From contig JAVTVJ010000033.1 in assembly GCA_034509425.1 (NCBI GenBank), positions 7,375,001 to 7,439,000 on the forward strand: a stretch of 64,000 nt of DNA, written 5' to 3'. The translations under genes and the position numbers were made by a program. Position 1 is the stretch's first letter. Each line of letters opens with the position of its first letter. The DNA is from Eopsaltria australis. Taxonomy: Eukaryota; Chordata; Aves; Passeriformes; Petroicidae. Of this stretch, positions 37,128 to 49,647 are shown piece by piece. Below the pieces are notes generated by a model, which was not told the origin of the DNA, ran no database searches, and saw only the letters and a list, made by a program, of their open reading frames with translations.

Positions 37128-39392
37128 CTGGACATGCAACAGACAAAACAGACAACAGATCACAACAATAAAAGAAAAAGAAAATTATTTAAGTTAACTA
37201 AAAATACAAGGTAAATTGAAACAAAATAGTATCTTGGAATTATAGATTTGTTTAATTTACATTTAAAACAGCAAAACATTTAAGCTCAGCATGAACATTT
37301 GAAAATAAAGACTTGTCAAAAATAGCTATGCACAAGGAAAACTTTAAATCTTGTATTATTATGGAGTTCATGTAAACACCGATTCTTCCAAACCAATGTA
37401 CAACTTTTATTTAGCACATAGAATAATATTGTGAAGCAGTGTAAAACAAAGTAATGTTTTAATTGATTATAGAGATATGAGTGTTTTACAACAAGCCATT
37501 CAACTGAAATGTAATAAAGCAGTTAATCCTTTTATGAGGAGTCAAATATGTTTAAAATGCTTTGAAAAACAAATATGAGTTACAAAAGGCAATCTGGTTC
37601 TTCATGCATAATGCTCTTCCCTTAGATACACTACAAGATAGGTCATTATAACATTACATTTGGGTGTGATTTGTTCAACCTAAGCCAGTATCAAAGTAGA
37701 TATGACAATGTTTTTGAACCACAGGAACAAAAAAAATCAATATTTACCAAGACACTCAGTCTGAGCTGACCTTCAAATTTCATTGTTCACAATTAAATAT
37801 GTGTGTTAAATTTTTACGGTTTAGTTTAAGGTAGAACCACTTCCTCTATTATCACAGTGGGCTAGGAACTAATTCTTGAGTTTTCACTGGCTCTATTTTA
37901 AAAATAGAAAGAAACTTCAGAGTATATCAGTTATCATTGTTATAATTTAGACAGTGGAAAAGCCTAATCTAACAAAAAGAAAAACAAGCTGAAATGAACT
38001 GTTTTCTTTCCTCTTGGGACAGAAAATACTACGCTCAAGCAGTTTTTAAATGTGCTGCCTTCTTTTCGTAGTTGGACGCAGTTTGATAATTAACCTGTGG
38101 CTATTAGCTCTCAATTACTAGCTGACAATTTTCATATCAGTTTTACCACTTTTGATTCTCAGAATTGTTATAGACCCCACAGCATCCGTGGAATCACACA
38201 AGCCCTGAACATGATAATGCTAATACTAGACACAGATCTCAGCTTTTAATCCACAGACCTAATGAGGCCACCAGTAAATGTTGAATGGAGTTTTGTGGAC
38301 AGTTCCTACAACACCAGCAGCCCTCAGAACATAATTTGAGAGCTGATGTTTTGAATTCTGCAAGTAAGAAGTTGGATTACAGACTTCTTAGAATTAAGTG
38401 GAAAAACAAACTGATTGCAAGGGGTCTGCAAATTTGTTCTGAATTGTCACATATATTTAAACTCCACAAATTTCTTTTGCCTTGCTCAATGTCCTCAAGT
38501 CCTTGTCACAGCTGCTATCCTTGCAGCAAGCAGTTATTACATCCAATTGCTAGCTTGTACACAAAACATTTTATCTATAAACCAGCTTCTATTAACAGAA
38601 AGCATCTTCTGCAAACCTTTTCCCTTATAGGTCCTGTTTTTCACACTTCCACAACATCTTAATCATGTCTTTCTTATAGCTGTAATTATTTTTAGAAAGC
38701 CTCAAAGACCTCCCCAGCACAAAGAAAAAAATGAAAGGAAATCAATATTTTCTATTTTATGACCTCCTCATAATGGTAGCAGAGTTATCCAATATTCCCA
38801 ATTTAATATACTAGACATCAGAATCAAAAGTAGAAGACACTCCAAATTATATTGTAAACCAACTAAACTGCTCATATTTTTTGTTAATATTTGCTTCAAT
38901 TTCAAATTGTTTCATATATACAATTGGCAACACTTTAAAAAGACCTGCATTTGAAGGAAGTCCATGTACAGACCCTGGGATAGATGTAAAATAGAATTGA
39001 AATTGAGTGAAATGCTAAAAATTGTTGGAATAGATTATTGTGAATTACAGTAAACTTTTCCCTGTATGCCATACAAACATATAACCTTGTCTGCACTCTT
39101 GAGTTACCCACAGATTTATGAGTGGTTTGTTTACGCAAAAAAATGCATTTTTTTCTTTTTTGGTTTTTTTGGTGGGTTTTTTTTTTCCTTTCTATTTATA
39201 TTTAAAGGTTTCTATTCAGATCACTCTAGTTTGGATTAGAAAAACCCAAAACAATAAAACAACAGAAACAACCTAACAAGTGAAAAAAAATCCAAACCAG
39301 ACCAAAAGAAAGAAACCAAAAAAGAAACCCTACAAGATAAAAGGCAGATGTCTATAACAAGAATTCTATAGTGAGGGAATTCCATAATCGAG

Positions 39393-39436
39393 ACACCAGG
39401 CAAGGAATCATGCAATTCTACACCAGGCAAGGAATC
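39393..39436. repeat. 17-bp direct repeat
   Basis: ACACCAGGCAAGGAATC occurs at 39393-39409 and again at 39420-39436, 27 bp apart. The source is unknown: a local duplication or part of an unrecognised repeat. Confidence 0.85.
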
Positions 39437-40559
39437 TTCCACCCAGCCCAGAAGAATTGCCATTTCACTCCAAATCTGAACTATGCAAAGGAAAAAAAGT
39501 CTTTTTGAAATGGGAAACTTTTCAAACATTCATCTTTCTAAGGAAACTGTGACAGTACTGCTTTTTTTTAGCAAGGGAGGGAAAACAATACAGAATCTGT
39601 TGCACAAAAGAAAAAAAAACAAACCAAAACTGCAACTGCCTAAGTATTCTGAAAGTCATTTTGCTAAATTTATCCTTGGCTCTTTTCTTCAAATAGACTT
39701 AATTAATTCAAGCATCTAATATTCAGCATCTGTTCTACTAATGAGAAATAGGTGAAGTGCTTTATAAAAATCAGAGGCAAAGGGACACATGTAAGAGAAA
39801 CTAACTCCATAGCAGATTGTTCAGAAGGGAGCTTTGCAGCAGAATCTAGGACTGTTTAAGAATGAGTGACCCAGAATGAACTCAGATTTGCTTGAACTCT
39901 GACTGATTCACTGAAATCAAGGAACTGTGCACAGGCAGGACTGTGAGATAGTTGAAAAAGGAACTGTGTGCTTTTCTCCATTAGAAAACAAGTAAGCTAT
40001 CTCATAAAAAGAGACTGGACTGAGCTCCAGGTTAATAATAATTTCAGCCAGACCCTACAGGGATCTGGTAGATGTCTACATCAGAGACAGCTGAATCATG
40101 TGCTTCTGTTGAGTAGATATCCATCGGCTAGAAATCTAGGCCACATGCAAGTACTCAAGTGAATGCTTAGATTTACCCTACTCTCTTCATGAATTCCATC
40201 CTTTTTTCAATCATCCCGAAGTTAAAGGGGGGAATGACCTTTACTGTGTGTTCTATAGTCCTTTTCCATTCACGTTTCATTATTCCAGACCAAAAAGTAA
40301 ATTAATTTTTATAAGCAGATGTAAATACGTGACCTATTGCACAAAAAAAATATACTAAGACGAAATAAGTAAGAACTGCTGTTTTAAAATTTCAGTATGG
40401 ACCCCAAAAGACCTTCAGTGGGAATACCAAAGCATGACCATTCATGAAAGTGAAAGAAAGAAATTAAGTAAAAATTAGCTCACACTTATTGATAAATTGA
40501 ATATACGTATTCTATGTGATCTACAAAATGTGAGAGTTTTGACATCCTAGAAAAAGAAA

Positions 40560-41090
40560 AGCTCCACGGAACAGAGATATGAAGGATCCAAGACTAAACA
40601 AGATGAAGACGGTATGGATTCAAACAGGCACACCAGGAGATATGACTCAATCCTACAAAGTCATAAAGGATATGGAGCTGAATAAAGACATGATTAACCA
40701 CTCTTTTCATAGTATAAGCAGTAAAGCACATAGTGACTATGTATTTAAGCAGGCTTAAAAGAAACAAAGACAAGAAGTGCTTCGAAGGTTATATAATTGC
40801 TTTTTCAGGCTCAATGCCATAGGATATTACAGAAGCTAAAAGCATAACTAGCTTCAAAAAAGATTAGATAAAGTCTAGAAGGATAAATTCCTCAGTGCTT
40901 ATTAAATATGACAGCCCAAACACCCTCTCTAGCTGTTAAAATCCTAAACGTTGAAACAGAGTGTTATTAGAGCAATCAATATGCTTCCTCAGACTTCTGC
41001 ATTTTGATGTAAGCTGCAGTCACTGTTGGTGGCAAAATGCTAAAGCAGACAAGCCCTTAGGCTGACCCAGTGAGGCAGCTTATGTAGCCT
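40560..41090 (+). mobile_element. Ancient CR1/L3-type LINE remnant
   Basis: Heavily diverged but still follows the old amniote CR1/L3 3' region. The block at about 40820-40890 reads AGAAGCTAAAAGCATAACTA, then GCTTCAAAAAAGATTAGATA, then AAGGATAAATTCCTCAG. The end near 41050-41090 reads CCCTTAGGCTGACCCAGTGA and GGCAGCTTATGTAG, typical of the 3' terminus of these elements. Boundaries are approximate. It is far older than the CR1 copies beside it. Confidence 0.75.
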
Positions 41091-41182
41091 GTGAACAGCT
41101 TTCTTTTGGAAGAGTAGTGCAATACAGTTTGAGCAGACTTCTAATACCATGCCCAGTTTCAATTACAGAACTACCCAGGCTG

Positions 41183-41217
41183 ACAGAATGGTTGGGGTTG
41201 GAAGGGATTCAGGAGGT
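41183..41217 (-). mobile_element. CR1 LINE 3'-tail fragment, minus strand
   Basis: The plus strand reads ACAGAATGGTTGGGGTTGGA followed by AGGGATTCAGGAGG, the reverse complement of a CR1 3' tail. Only about 35 bp remain. Confidence 0.8.
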
Positions 41218-41285
41218 GCAGCGCAAAATTTGAACTCTGTACCTTTTGGATAAAAAGTTTTAATTTATGTAACTAATTACAACAC

Positions 41286-41530
41286 AGTAGGTTCCACATG
41301 GAAAACAAGAAACACTTTTCCATGGTGAGGCTGACTGAGCACTGACACAGATTGCTCAGGAAGATGATGGAATCTCCATCCTCAGAGACTATGAAAAGCT
41401 GTCTGAACACAGTCCTGGACAACTGGCTGTAGATGGCCCTTCTTTAGCATGGGTATTGGACCTGGTGACCTCCTCCATCCCCTTTCCAGCCTCAGCCAGT
41501 TTGTGATTCTGTGAATCTCTGAATCAGTGA
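41286..41530 (+). mobile_element. CR1 LINE 3' end, plus strand
   Basis: Follows the avian CR1 3' consensus: ACTTTTCCATGGTGAGGCTG, ACTGAGCACTGACACAGATT, a TCTCCATCCTCAGAGA block, GACCTGGTGACCTCC (with one base difference), CCTTTCCAGCCTCAGCC and a terminal TGTGATTCTGTGAATC. It is 5'-truncated to about 245 bp. It follows an opposite-strand CR1 tail at 41183-41217 closely. Confidence 0.93.
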
Positions 41531-42386
41531 AGGAGAAAGCTTACAGGCCCTTTCCCAATTTAAGAGTTACTCTGGGAGAAAGCAGCCAGTAGAGGGCCTC
41601 CTCTAAGTGTTGTTATGCAGTGGACATGTCATATCAATCTTCCAGTTTCAAACCTCTTCTCTCTTCCCATTAGCAGCTTCTGGAAGGAGGAGGATGAGAC
41701 AGCCTTTTTTAACTGACTGCTTGCAGTGGCCTACTTTGCTCTTTCAAGACTGAGAAGAAATATATCCTGAACCAGCAATCCATCATCTTCTCCACAGCAG
41801 TTCAAGGATGCACAAGCATTAGAAATCTGAGAATCAGTATGAAACCTCTTTTCATTCATCATATGATGGATATTCACAAGTGGTCTGATGCCCAGCAGGG
41901 CATCTGCTCCCTTCAAAACTGTGATTCAGAACAAGACTGAAGGTGAGCACCTGCTCTAAGGAGGGAAGATGGGCTGTACTCTTCGTATCTGCCACAGTGA
42001 TGAATAAATCCATCTCCCATTTAATCCTTATGGATGGACAATGAGCAACAGGACTGGAATTGAATGGGGAGGAAGAATCCTTTTTAATTTTTAATTTCAC
42101 ACAGTGAGATTCATTCAATTTGAAGCGAGCTACCAAACTTTTAGTGAATTGCTTTATTTCACAATTTATTTTTATGTTATTGACCTAGACAGATGGTAAA
42201 ATTAAGCATTCAAGTACTACACACAGTCCTCATATAGTGGAGAAATGCATGCATAATACCCAAATTTGAAAAGGTAGTCTTTTGTATCAGTGCATGAGCA
42301 CTATTGAGCAAGGCAGTATTGACACATAATATTTTAACAAATGAATGTGTAATTATTAAAACTGTGTCAGGTAACTATCTATACAT

Positions 42387-42402
42387 ACACACACACACAC
42401 AC
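42387..42402. repeat. (CA)8 microsatellite
   Basis: Eight uninterrupted AC units in intron K to microexon, likely length-variable. Confidence 0.9.
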
Positions 42403-43831
42403 TGTAAGAAGTAACTGTCTTATTTTATCCAAAATAAATAGAGGAAAATGGTGAACCTCAAAACTATTATTCCATAGAATGGTTCTGCAGTATCATAAAT
42501 GAGGACAAGAGCTAAAACCCACAAAGAGCATTCAGTGGAACTGCAGCCTAAGTAATGTCATGCCTGTTTTATATTTTTATATAAAAGATGTCAAAACACC
42601 ATCATTTTCAAATGATGCCTAAAATCTTTGCTTTAAGAAAATATACCCCAGTGTCCTTTACTCTAAAGAATGGTAGTGCAGCCTGTGCTTCAAGATGGCT
42701 CACTTGCTCATGCTTGTCAATATTTACAATGAATCACTGGCAACATCAGGACCTTAATGTTGTCTTGTGACTCTAGACAATAATTGCAGTCTTTCACTTT
42801 TTCTTATAGAAAATATGTAAAAATAGTAAAGAGACAGCATTTTATCATTAATTGCCTATCTGAAAATCATATTAATGTTTAACAAGTTGCCAGGCCATAC
42901 ATTCATACCTTTCAAATAAAATCTGAAAAAAAAAGGGTTTTTTAAGCAGAAGTAACAGTAAAGGAAAAGTAAAGTAATCTCAATTGCTGAATGGCTAGAC
43001 AAAAGATTTGAGCTCTTATTGCAAACCACATTTGCAGCCTCCAGTGCCTATTACCTACATTATTTCAGAGGCGCCTCTTTGTCTTTTCTGGGTCTTATTG
43101 TCTCCCCTTTCAAAGACCAACATTAACTACAGATAATTTTTATAGGATGCTCAAGATAACATTTAGTATGAAAGAAATAGTCACAGATATTAAATGCATG
43201 GACAAGGCATCATATTCGAGTAACATAATTATTCTTGTCAATAATGCAATATTTATAAAATATTCCTGCCTTTTTAGTGATGATACTCTGACTGTCTGAG
43301 CTTTAATCTGCTAAGATTTTACAACCTACTAAGAATATTTGAGGGGATAAAAGTATCAGTTATTTCCAATACAAGATTATAAAAATATAAAAAGAAGGGG
43401 AAAGGACCTACTAAAGGAAGAAGTAAACAGAGTAGAGAGGGGATGACTTCTGGTATCATTTGGCACGCAAATTAATAGTGGCCATGCAAAAAAGGTTTAT
43501 GAATATCAATGTGCAGACATCATAAAGCATGCTGTTTTGTTACAGGAATCATTATCCTAATGGTCATCCCTTTAAATGAAATATTAAATAACTATGAAAT
43601 ATTATTCTTACTAAGTACTACATCTCTGATAAAATTAGCCTTTCAAATGCAAAATGTTATAAACAGCCTGCATATCAAAGTGTAACAGTTTGATTATAAA
43701 TTTAAATTTTTTTAAGTATTTAGCAGAAAGGGGACAGGAGTCCCTAAAGAAGAAAAGTCAGTTGCAAACAGTGGTTTGCATTATTAACAATAATTTCTAA
43801 TACGACCACTAGGTGGAAATATTGTACTTAC

Positions 43832-43985
43832 AGTTGGGGATGTGGCTGCTGACAGCAATGGTAAAATTCCTCCGCAAGCAATAATAATATTGTCTACCAT
43901 CTGGGAAATGAGGTGTATCGTGTTGTGTACAAAAATAATATTTTCATTGCTATTGACAAAGTCCATCACAGACTTTGTGGAGTGA
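43832..43985 (-). CDS. NBEA: Neurobeachin exon K (154 nt)
   Basis: Completes Ser (AG|T) and reads [40 protein letters not shown] and [11 protein letters not shown], ending in phase 0. Acceptor CTTGCAG|TCACTC, donor ACT|GTAAGT, a consensus donor. It encodes a conserved helical segment shared with LRBA. Its 3' end borders the microexon region: Gly-Ser-Lys may or may not follow Pro-Thr, depending on splicing. Confidence 0.96.
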
Positions 43986-45464
43986 CTGCAAGAACAGAAG
44001 AAAGGATGAATTAAAAACAAACCATTAAAATAAATTTTAGATAAATACATTCTTTGCAACCATACTGTCAATGTTTCTTTGACAAAAAGGAAAAATCTGG
44101 TCTACAAAACTTTGCATGTAAATTGTCTAAAAATATCAACTAGACTAGTCTAATGAACAAATTTATTGCTATCTCTTTTTGCACAAGATTATATTCAAAT
44201 ACTCAGCTGAGAACAACATCTTCTAACCTTTTATTCCCATCAACTTCACTTCACAGGCAGTTCTGCTGAAGGCAGTAGTGCTGTTTCTGCAGCATGAAAG
44301 CAACTATTTAATATTAAGAGTTCACCATGCTGCACCACTGCCATTTGAAACACCCTTGATAACACCTAATGATAACACCTGCTACTGTTTTAAAAGGAGA
44401 AACTTGATAACATGGCCAAACCTTAATTTAATATCAACCATATTAACTGATAATAAACCTAGCATTAATAAAAGCTTCAGAAGCCACAGATGCTTGTAAG
44501 ATTCGGTGAAATCTCAGCAGCTTCTAATTGGTGAGCAATTGTCCCATGCAACAGTTACTCCCCAAAAAATACAAAACCCTTGTGTGAAAATATTGAGGAA
44601 TACTCTGTCTGTAAGTATGGTCTTTCCCCAAAGCAACATTTGTTGTCAGACAGCAAACAAAAATTAAAGGCTTCAACTGAAAATACACAATCTGAACTTT
44701 AACCTTCAAGCATTATCTGAACACAAAATACAATCCCCTCCCATATACTTGGCCAAAAGAAAAACATCAAAATTATCTATTTCCACTTAAATACCACAGA
44801 ACAGTTCATCAAACTGGAAATTAAATGTAATATAAATTACTCTTTTGATAAAACTATGCACAAGTTTTGTGTAAAAGAACTATTTTGTAGTGAAAATTAG
44901 AGTTAATTTTCTCTACTGTATTATAGTTACAGAGTACCTCTATTAACGTGTACAAAATGTACAGAAACATTAGGAAATCACACTGCTGTCAAAAAATAGT
45001 CTATAATCACCAAGACTAAATGCAGGAGCTGGCATGCAAAAGAAAATTTGTCAATAGTGTTTCCTTAGAAAATGTTCAAGGAAAGAGGTTTTATTTATAC
45101 GGCTTGCAGGTAGAGAAGCTCTCTTTTAGTTATCAGTTAGTAAAATGGCCATCAGCAGAACTCATCCTGTCTAGAACAGGAGCAGTAGATTCTAATGCTA
45201 AACATAAGCTGGAAAAACAGCTCAGTTTGTTTAGGTGTGAAGGATTTATACAATTTCTCAAGAAAACAAGAATTGCTACCTGTGAAATAGAACAGTTCCA
45301 GGCTGGGAAGGGGTAAAAAGAGAAGGTAGAAGATACAGGGAGGCACTTCCGCTAACACCAACTGTTTTCCTTCCCACCATCCCAGTAGCATCCCCTCTCC
45401 AACTCGCCTAATTTTTCCTTATTGATGGAAACACAAATCAAGAGTTAAAGAAACAACGACCCAC
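43986..45464 (-). other. NBEA: Intron J-K
   Basis: 1.5 kb, AT-rich, with no feature recognised. Confidence 0.7.
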
Positions 45465-45682
45465 CTTCTCCAAACATGTACATCTGTTTCTAGTGCAAAA
45501 AGCAGGTCTGTCAGGAGCCGCTGGTGCATGGGAGACCATTTAAACTCTGGAATACGAAACATGGTTGTGCGTGGACCTGGACTAAACTGTCGTCGCTGCT
45601 CTTCCGTCATTGGCATTCCTCGGAATCCCAAGTCAACACGTAAATCCCGGTCTTGCTGGGTGACAGAGCGACCCTGTATTGC
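45465..45682 (-). CDS. NBEA: Neurobeachin exon J (218 nt)
   Basis: Phase 0 start, reading [60 protein letters not shown] and [12 protein letters not shown], ending two bases into Ser (AG|T). Acceptor GATGTAG|GCAATA, donor AGAAG|GTGGGT. It joins the disordered linker to a second helical block ([20 protein letters not shown]). Both neighbours continue the frame exactly. Confidence 0.96.
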
Positions 45683-47530
45683 CTACATCAACAAGAAGTT
45701 CAAAAATGATGTTAACTTCAGGCAGTGTGTTTTTGAATGCAATATAGAATCTGAGAAAGGACAGGATAAAACAACATGGCCACAAGCCACAGGAGATATT
45801 AACCTTCCAAGGCAGGCAGTATCCTTCAGTAAACGAGCTGCTCCAAGTCAAATCAATCAGTGCTGAAGGGTTACAGCTGGCCCCCTTTTCAGCTACTCAC
45901 CAAGCTTTTATTCTCAGGTTCTTCACTTGAAGTCTTACAGAAAAGACCAAATGTAGTCCATTCAAGGTCAGTGACAAGACTTTATTTATATGTAATAATT
46001 ATATTTTGGGCTAATAAGATAATTTTCTTGGAAGATTTGACTGAAAACATGGACAAACTACATAGTAGTGGCTTCAAGGAATGCATGTATTTTTGGACAG
46101 CTCCTCATTTTTCAAAACCAATTTAATTATCTGGTCTTTTTAGCAGGATCATTAGAGAACTACATTTAGTGTCCCAAATCCCATTTTGCCAATTTAATAG
46201 CAAAAGAGAACTTTGCAAAACAATTATGTTAGCAATGTAAAAATGGACATAGCACTGGAGTTGAGCTGAAAAGCTTCTTGTAGTCTGATCTTGATTTCCT
46301 GTAGCCAGTATTATGAGAGCAGAAAATGCTTCCTTTATTCAATTTGACCTCTTGAGAATAAAATTGTTACTGTTGCTTGCATTTCCTATGGTTTTCTTAA
46401 GAGTTATCTTTAAATGACTAGTTTCTTTCTTAAACTTCTCTAAGATTCTAATTTTTCACATGAATCTTCTGCATAGCACTTTCAATTGTTCAGTTTTTCC
46501 TAGTTAGAAACATAGGAAAGAGTGAATTTGATATTCTTCAATATTTGATCTATTATTAATAAAGGCATTAACTGTACTTAGAAATAAGCAGTAGTTCCCA
46601 TCTCTGTCACACAATCTGCTTGCTTTCTTTCCAGTCCATTTGAATAAAAGACAGTTACTTCTTACTGATAAGGCAGAGAGATAATTGTAGGCCTGTTTTT
46701 AGAGAATTTGAGGTTAGCAACTCCAAATACATTCCCCTTCAGATACAGCTGCAGATAACTCTCATGCCAGCAGAAACAGTGGTATCATAACTGTACCGTA
46801 ACAGAGGAGGTTTTATCTAGCCAATAACACTGTATCTGCAAAAAAAGGCTTTGATGTACATTGCCACTGCATAAACAAGCATGAAACATGTAAGTATCTC
46901 CAAGTAGGTGGCTGGTCTTTAAGTAATTGTTAGTGTTTTCAGTGATCTCAAGGAGATCAAATCTAACAAGGCAGTTACCACACCTACAGCAATCACAACT
47001 CCAACTGCCAGCTCCACTATAAACTTGCTAAAATTAAAATTGCTCACCATTCAATAAAACCATAGTTCTCCATTTATATTTTATTTAATACCTACTTCAA
47101 TCTTTTCTTTTTATTATGGTTAACTTCATTTTAAGAAAAAATATTTAACCATGGACGGCTTGGAGTTCATAGCACCCAAAAAAGACAGAAGACAAATTCC
47201 TGCTGATTGCTCAGCTGATAATTCTTTTTAAGAAGACTATTTAAAAGAGAGATTAATGCCCACACATTTAAACCAATTCATTGTAGTTTATAGTTGATTT
47301 TAATGGGAAATAACTGTTATTTAAGTCATATATGCAATGTATATTTTCTATACAGTCATGAAAGACTTCACATTATGGCATTTTCAAAGAAAACAGGCCT
47401 GGAAGATGTACATTTATCATATAATTAAAGAAATATACGTTAAGTATCTCTCAGATCTCATACTATTACTTTCCCCCTCAGCAATGAGCAGTGATTACAT
47501 CAGACACATACATGGCTACTTGAAATTTAC
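45683..47530 (-). other. NBEA: Intron I-J
   Basis: 1.85 kb, AT-rich. I find no repeat or extra exon. The antisense open frames around 45.5-45.9 kb overlap exon J and are shadows. Confidence 0.75.
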
Positions 47531-48553
47531 CTGGGTTGTGGTAGTTGTCTGGATCTTCCGTATCTCCTTTCCTGCCTCCTTACCATCATCAGATCTTTCT
47601 GTATCTGATATTATACTTCCTGCATCAACACTGGGTACAGTTTTGCTACCAGAAGACTCTGTCTCAAGAGTTGTGGCAGTCATTTCAGCATATTCTAGTC
47701 CTTTAGATGATGAAGACAACTCTCTCTCAGAAATGCTATTCATTCCATCTGAAGTGGTGTGAATCTTGAACTCTTTGTCCTCTATGATACTCGAAGCACA
47801 AGTTATATCTACACTACCTGTCATATGTGCAAGCAATCCCAAATCATCATTTACACCAAGATGCATCTGTGTCTCTTGCACATTTGGAATGGCAATGTGA
47901 TTACTTGAAAGTTCAGGCAGGAGTTTCTCCTCCTGACTAGGTATTTTATCAAAGAGAAATGAGGTATTGTTAGTCGAAGGTTCATCTTTCTCATCAGCCA
48001 GAGTTATTAATGGACCATTATCTTTTTCCTCATTCTTCTTAATAATACCCACACTTCCATGAACATTGTTTTGGAGCTTCTCAACAGCTGCACTATATAC
48101 ATTATCTAGAAGAGATTCCACTTCTACCAGTGCACCATTTTCTCCGGTTCCCAGAGTCTCTGGTGATAAATCCATATCATCAAGTTTTACTTCAGTTGCT
48201 TCTACTTTTTCAGCTTTTATATCAACTAAAAGGTCATGAACCTCCACGTGCACTCCTCCTCCTCCAGGTCTCTCAGCAGTTCCAAGCACATCATCTGACA
48301 CCTTTGTAGCCATGAGCAAGTCCCTCGTATCTGTACTGACAGGGTAATCTGTTTCACTTTCTGGACTTTGACTTTGTGAAAGATCTTCTATCTCTCTAAT
48401 TTCCATTCCACCTTTTGCTCCCGTTGTCTGAGAGGAAAGACCTGAGATGGTGCTCACATTCCCCTTCTTCCCCTTTTTTATGTTTTCTTCCTCTTGCCTT
48501 TGATACTCTTCATACATTTTTGCTAGATATTCCTTGTGAGCTTCATATGTGAC
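47531..48553 (-). CDS. NBEA: Neurobeachin exon I: long disordered linker with PKA-anchoring helix (1,023 nt)
   Basis: The largest exon, 341 codons, phase 0 at both ends. It opens VTYEAHKEYLAKMYEEYQRQ, passes a Lys-rich patch (KKGKKGN), then runs through acidic Ser/Thr-rich sequence with repeated S-D/E motifs. At 48059-48127 lies VEVESLLDNVYSAAVEKLQN, an amphipathic helix with the spacing of an RII-binding A-kinase anchor; neurobeachin is known to anchor PKA type II here. It ends SDDGKEAGKEIRKIQTTTTT and Q. Acceptor TTTCTAAG|GTCACA, donor CAG|GTAAAT. The exon looks structurally disordered outside the helix and is intact. Confidence 0.97.
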
Positions 48554-48799
48554 CTTAGAAAGAAAAGAACAGATTACGTGGATGAATATACGGTAGATGA
48601 ACTGGGCAAAAACTAGCAAGATCTTTAGGAACATATTCAGGACCGCTTACAAAATGTTTGACAAGAAAAAAAAGCCGCCTTGACATGAATAGCGAGAGCC
48701 ACCAGATGGCACTAAATCACTTTACATCTTATATTACTAAATCGCTACTGCCTTTGGGGGTTACCAGTATTTAAAAGAAACATCTGTGAGCTTTCTTAC

Positions 48800-48992
48800 C
48801 TTGGAATGAGCTATAGAAAGCGTATCCACCCACACTCTCCAGCCTCCCCATTCATATTTTATTGCATGGTACAAGAGAATACGGAAAATGTTGTAAACCA
48901 TCTCTGTGATCTTCTGCTCTTCAGAGTTCTTAGGGTTAATGTATCCCAGAGAAAACATCCAGTCCTGCCACACTGAACACTGAAGTAAACAT
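48800..48992 (-). CDS. NBEA: Neurobeachin exon H (193 nt)
   Basis: Completes Arg (AG|A) and reads [20 protein letters not shown], then [20 protein letters not shown], then [20 protein letters not shown] and AHSK, ending in phase 0. Acceptor CACTTCAG|ATGTTT, donor AAG|GTAAGA. This tryptophan-rich segment closes the N-terminal solenoid. [18 protein letters not shown] is the neurobeachin form; LRBA has QEWMLSLCYFNPKN, so this exon is among the best for telling the paralogues apart. Only a 246-bp intron separates it from the large exon. Confidence 0.97.
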
Positions 48993-49311
48993 CTGAAGTG
49001 AAATAATTAGTTCAAAATATATCCAAACAAAGCTTCTTTATTTTAGCATTACAATGGTTAAGATGGGAGGAACATCATCTCTGAATATCAATCAAATGTT
49101 AAGAATAAACTTAAAAATACTTCAGTCTGAATAAAAAATTGAAGTATACTCCAAAGAAAAGAATCCAGTATTAGTTACTGAACTAAGGAAAGTTAACACA
49201 AACCTATTAAATATATTTAATTAATACAGACTATAAAACTCTACACAGAGCATAACAGACTGCTATTACCCAGAAATCAAGGATGAGAAAATACTATTTG
49301 TATTGACGTAC
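48993..49311 (-). other. NBEA: Intron G-H
   Basis: 319 bp, AT-rich. Nothing is seen in it beyond its splice signals. Confidence 0.8.
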
Positions 49312-49435
49312 CTTCTGTTTTCACGGCTATTACTAAAGAGTTTTATCATATCAGATAAGAACAAACGTCGAACTTCCATCAGCTCTGCACTTGGTGTGGA
49401 GTTTTTTAACAGCGTTGCCACCACCTTAAGAATCA
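49312..49435 (-). CDS. NBEA: Neurobeachin exon G (124 nt)
   Basis: Completes Met (A|TG) and reads ILKVVATLLKNSTPSAELM then EVRRLFLSDMIKLFSNSREN and R, ending two bases into Arg (AG|A). Acceptor TTCAAAG|TGATTC, with a purine-containing end, and donor AGAAG|GTACGT. It encodes alpha-solenoid helices. The introns on both sides are short: 212 bp to exon F and 319 bp to exon H. Confidence 0.95.
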
Positions 49436-49647
49436 CTTTGAAAGAATAAATTAGTTACGTAAAGCACTTCAACAATGTTTGAAAAAAGAAATAGTTGCTG
49501 ACACCTACTAATGTAAGAGGTAACCGAAACTCATACATATCTAAGATACATGAATGAATCGTTCTCATTTTCTGAACCATCCTTTCAAAAAAACCCACAA
49601 TCTCTAGGTGATGAATTTATCAAACAAACATAATGTGTTGTCCTTAC

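Larger units (their letters stand above)
37128..43831 (-). other. NBEA: Intron K to microexon
   Basis: 6.7 kb. It contains an old CR1/L3-type LINE (40560-41090), two avian CR1 ends (41183-41217, 41286-41530), a (CA)8 microsatellite (42387-42402), a 17-bp direct repeat (39393-39409 and 39420-39436) and a poly-T/poly-A-rich patch at 39137-39327. No additional exon is supported. Confidence 0.8.

Noticed and set aside
45528..45866. Plus-strand 112-codon frame
   Set aside because: Antisense shadow of NBEA exon J and its flanking intron; no motif, and the minus-strand reading matches neurobeachin.
47337..47762. Plus-strand 141-codon frame
   Set aside because: Antisense shadow of the 3' part of the large NBEA exon.
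48554..48799. In-frame retention of the 246-bp intron between exons H and I
   Set aside because: The length is a multiple of three and both borders are phase 0, but a stop occurs soon after exon H (by 48761), so retention would truncate the protein.
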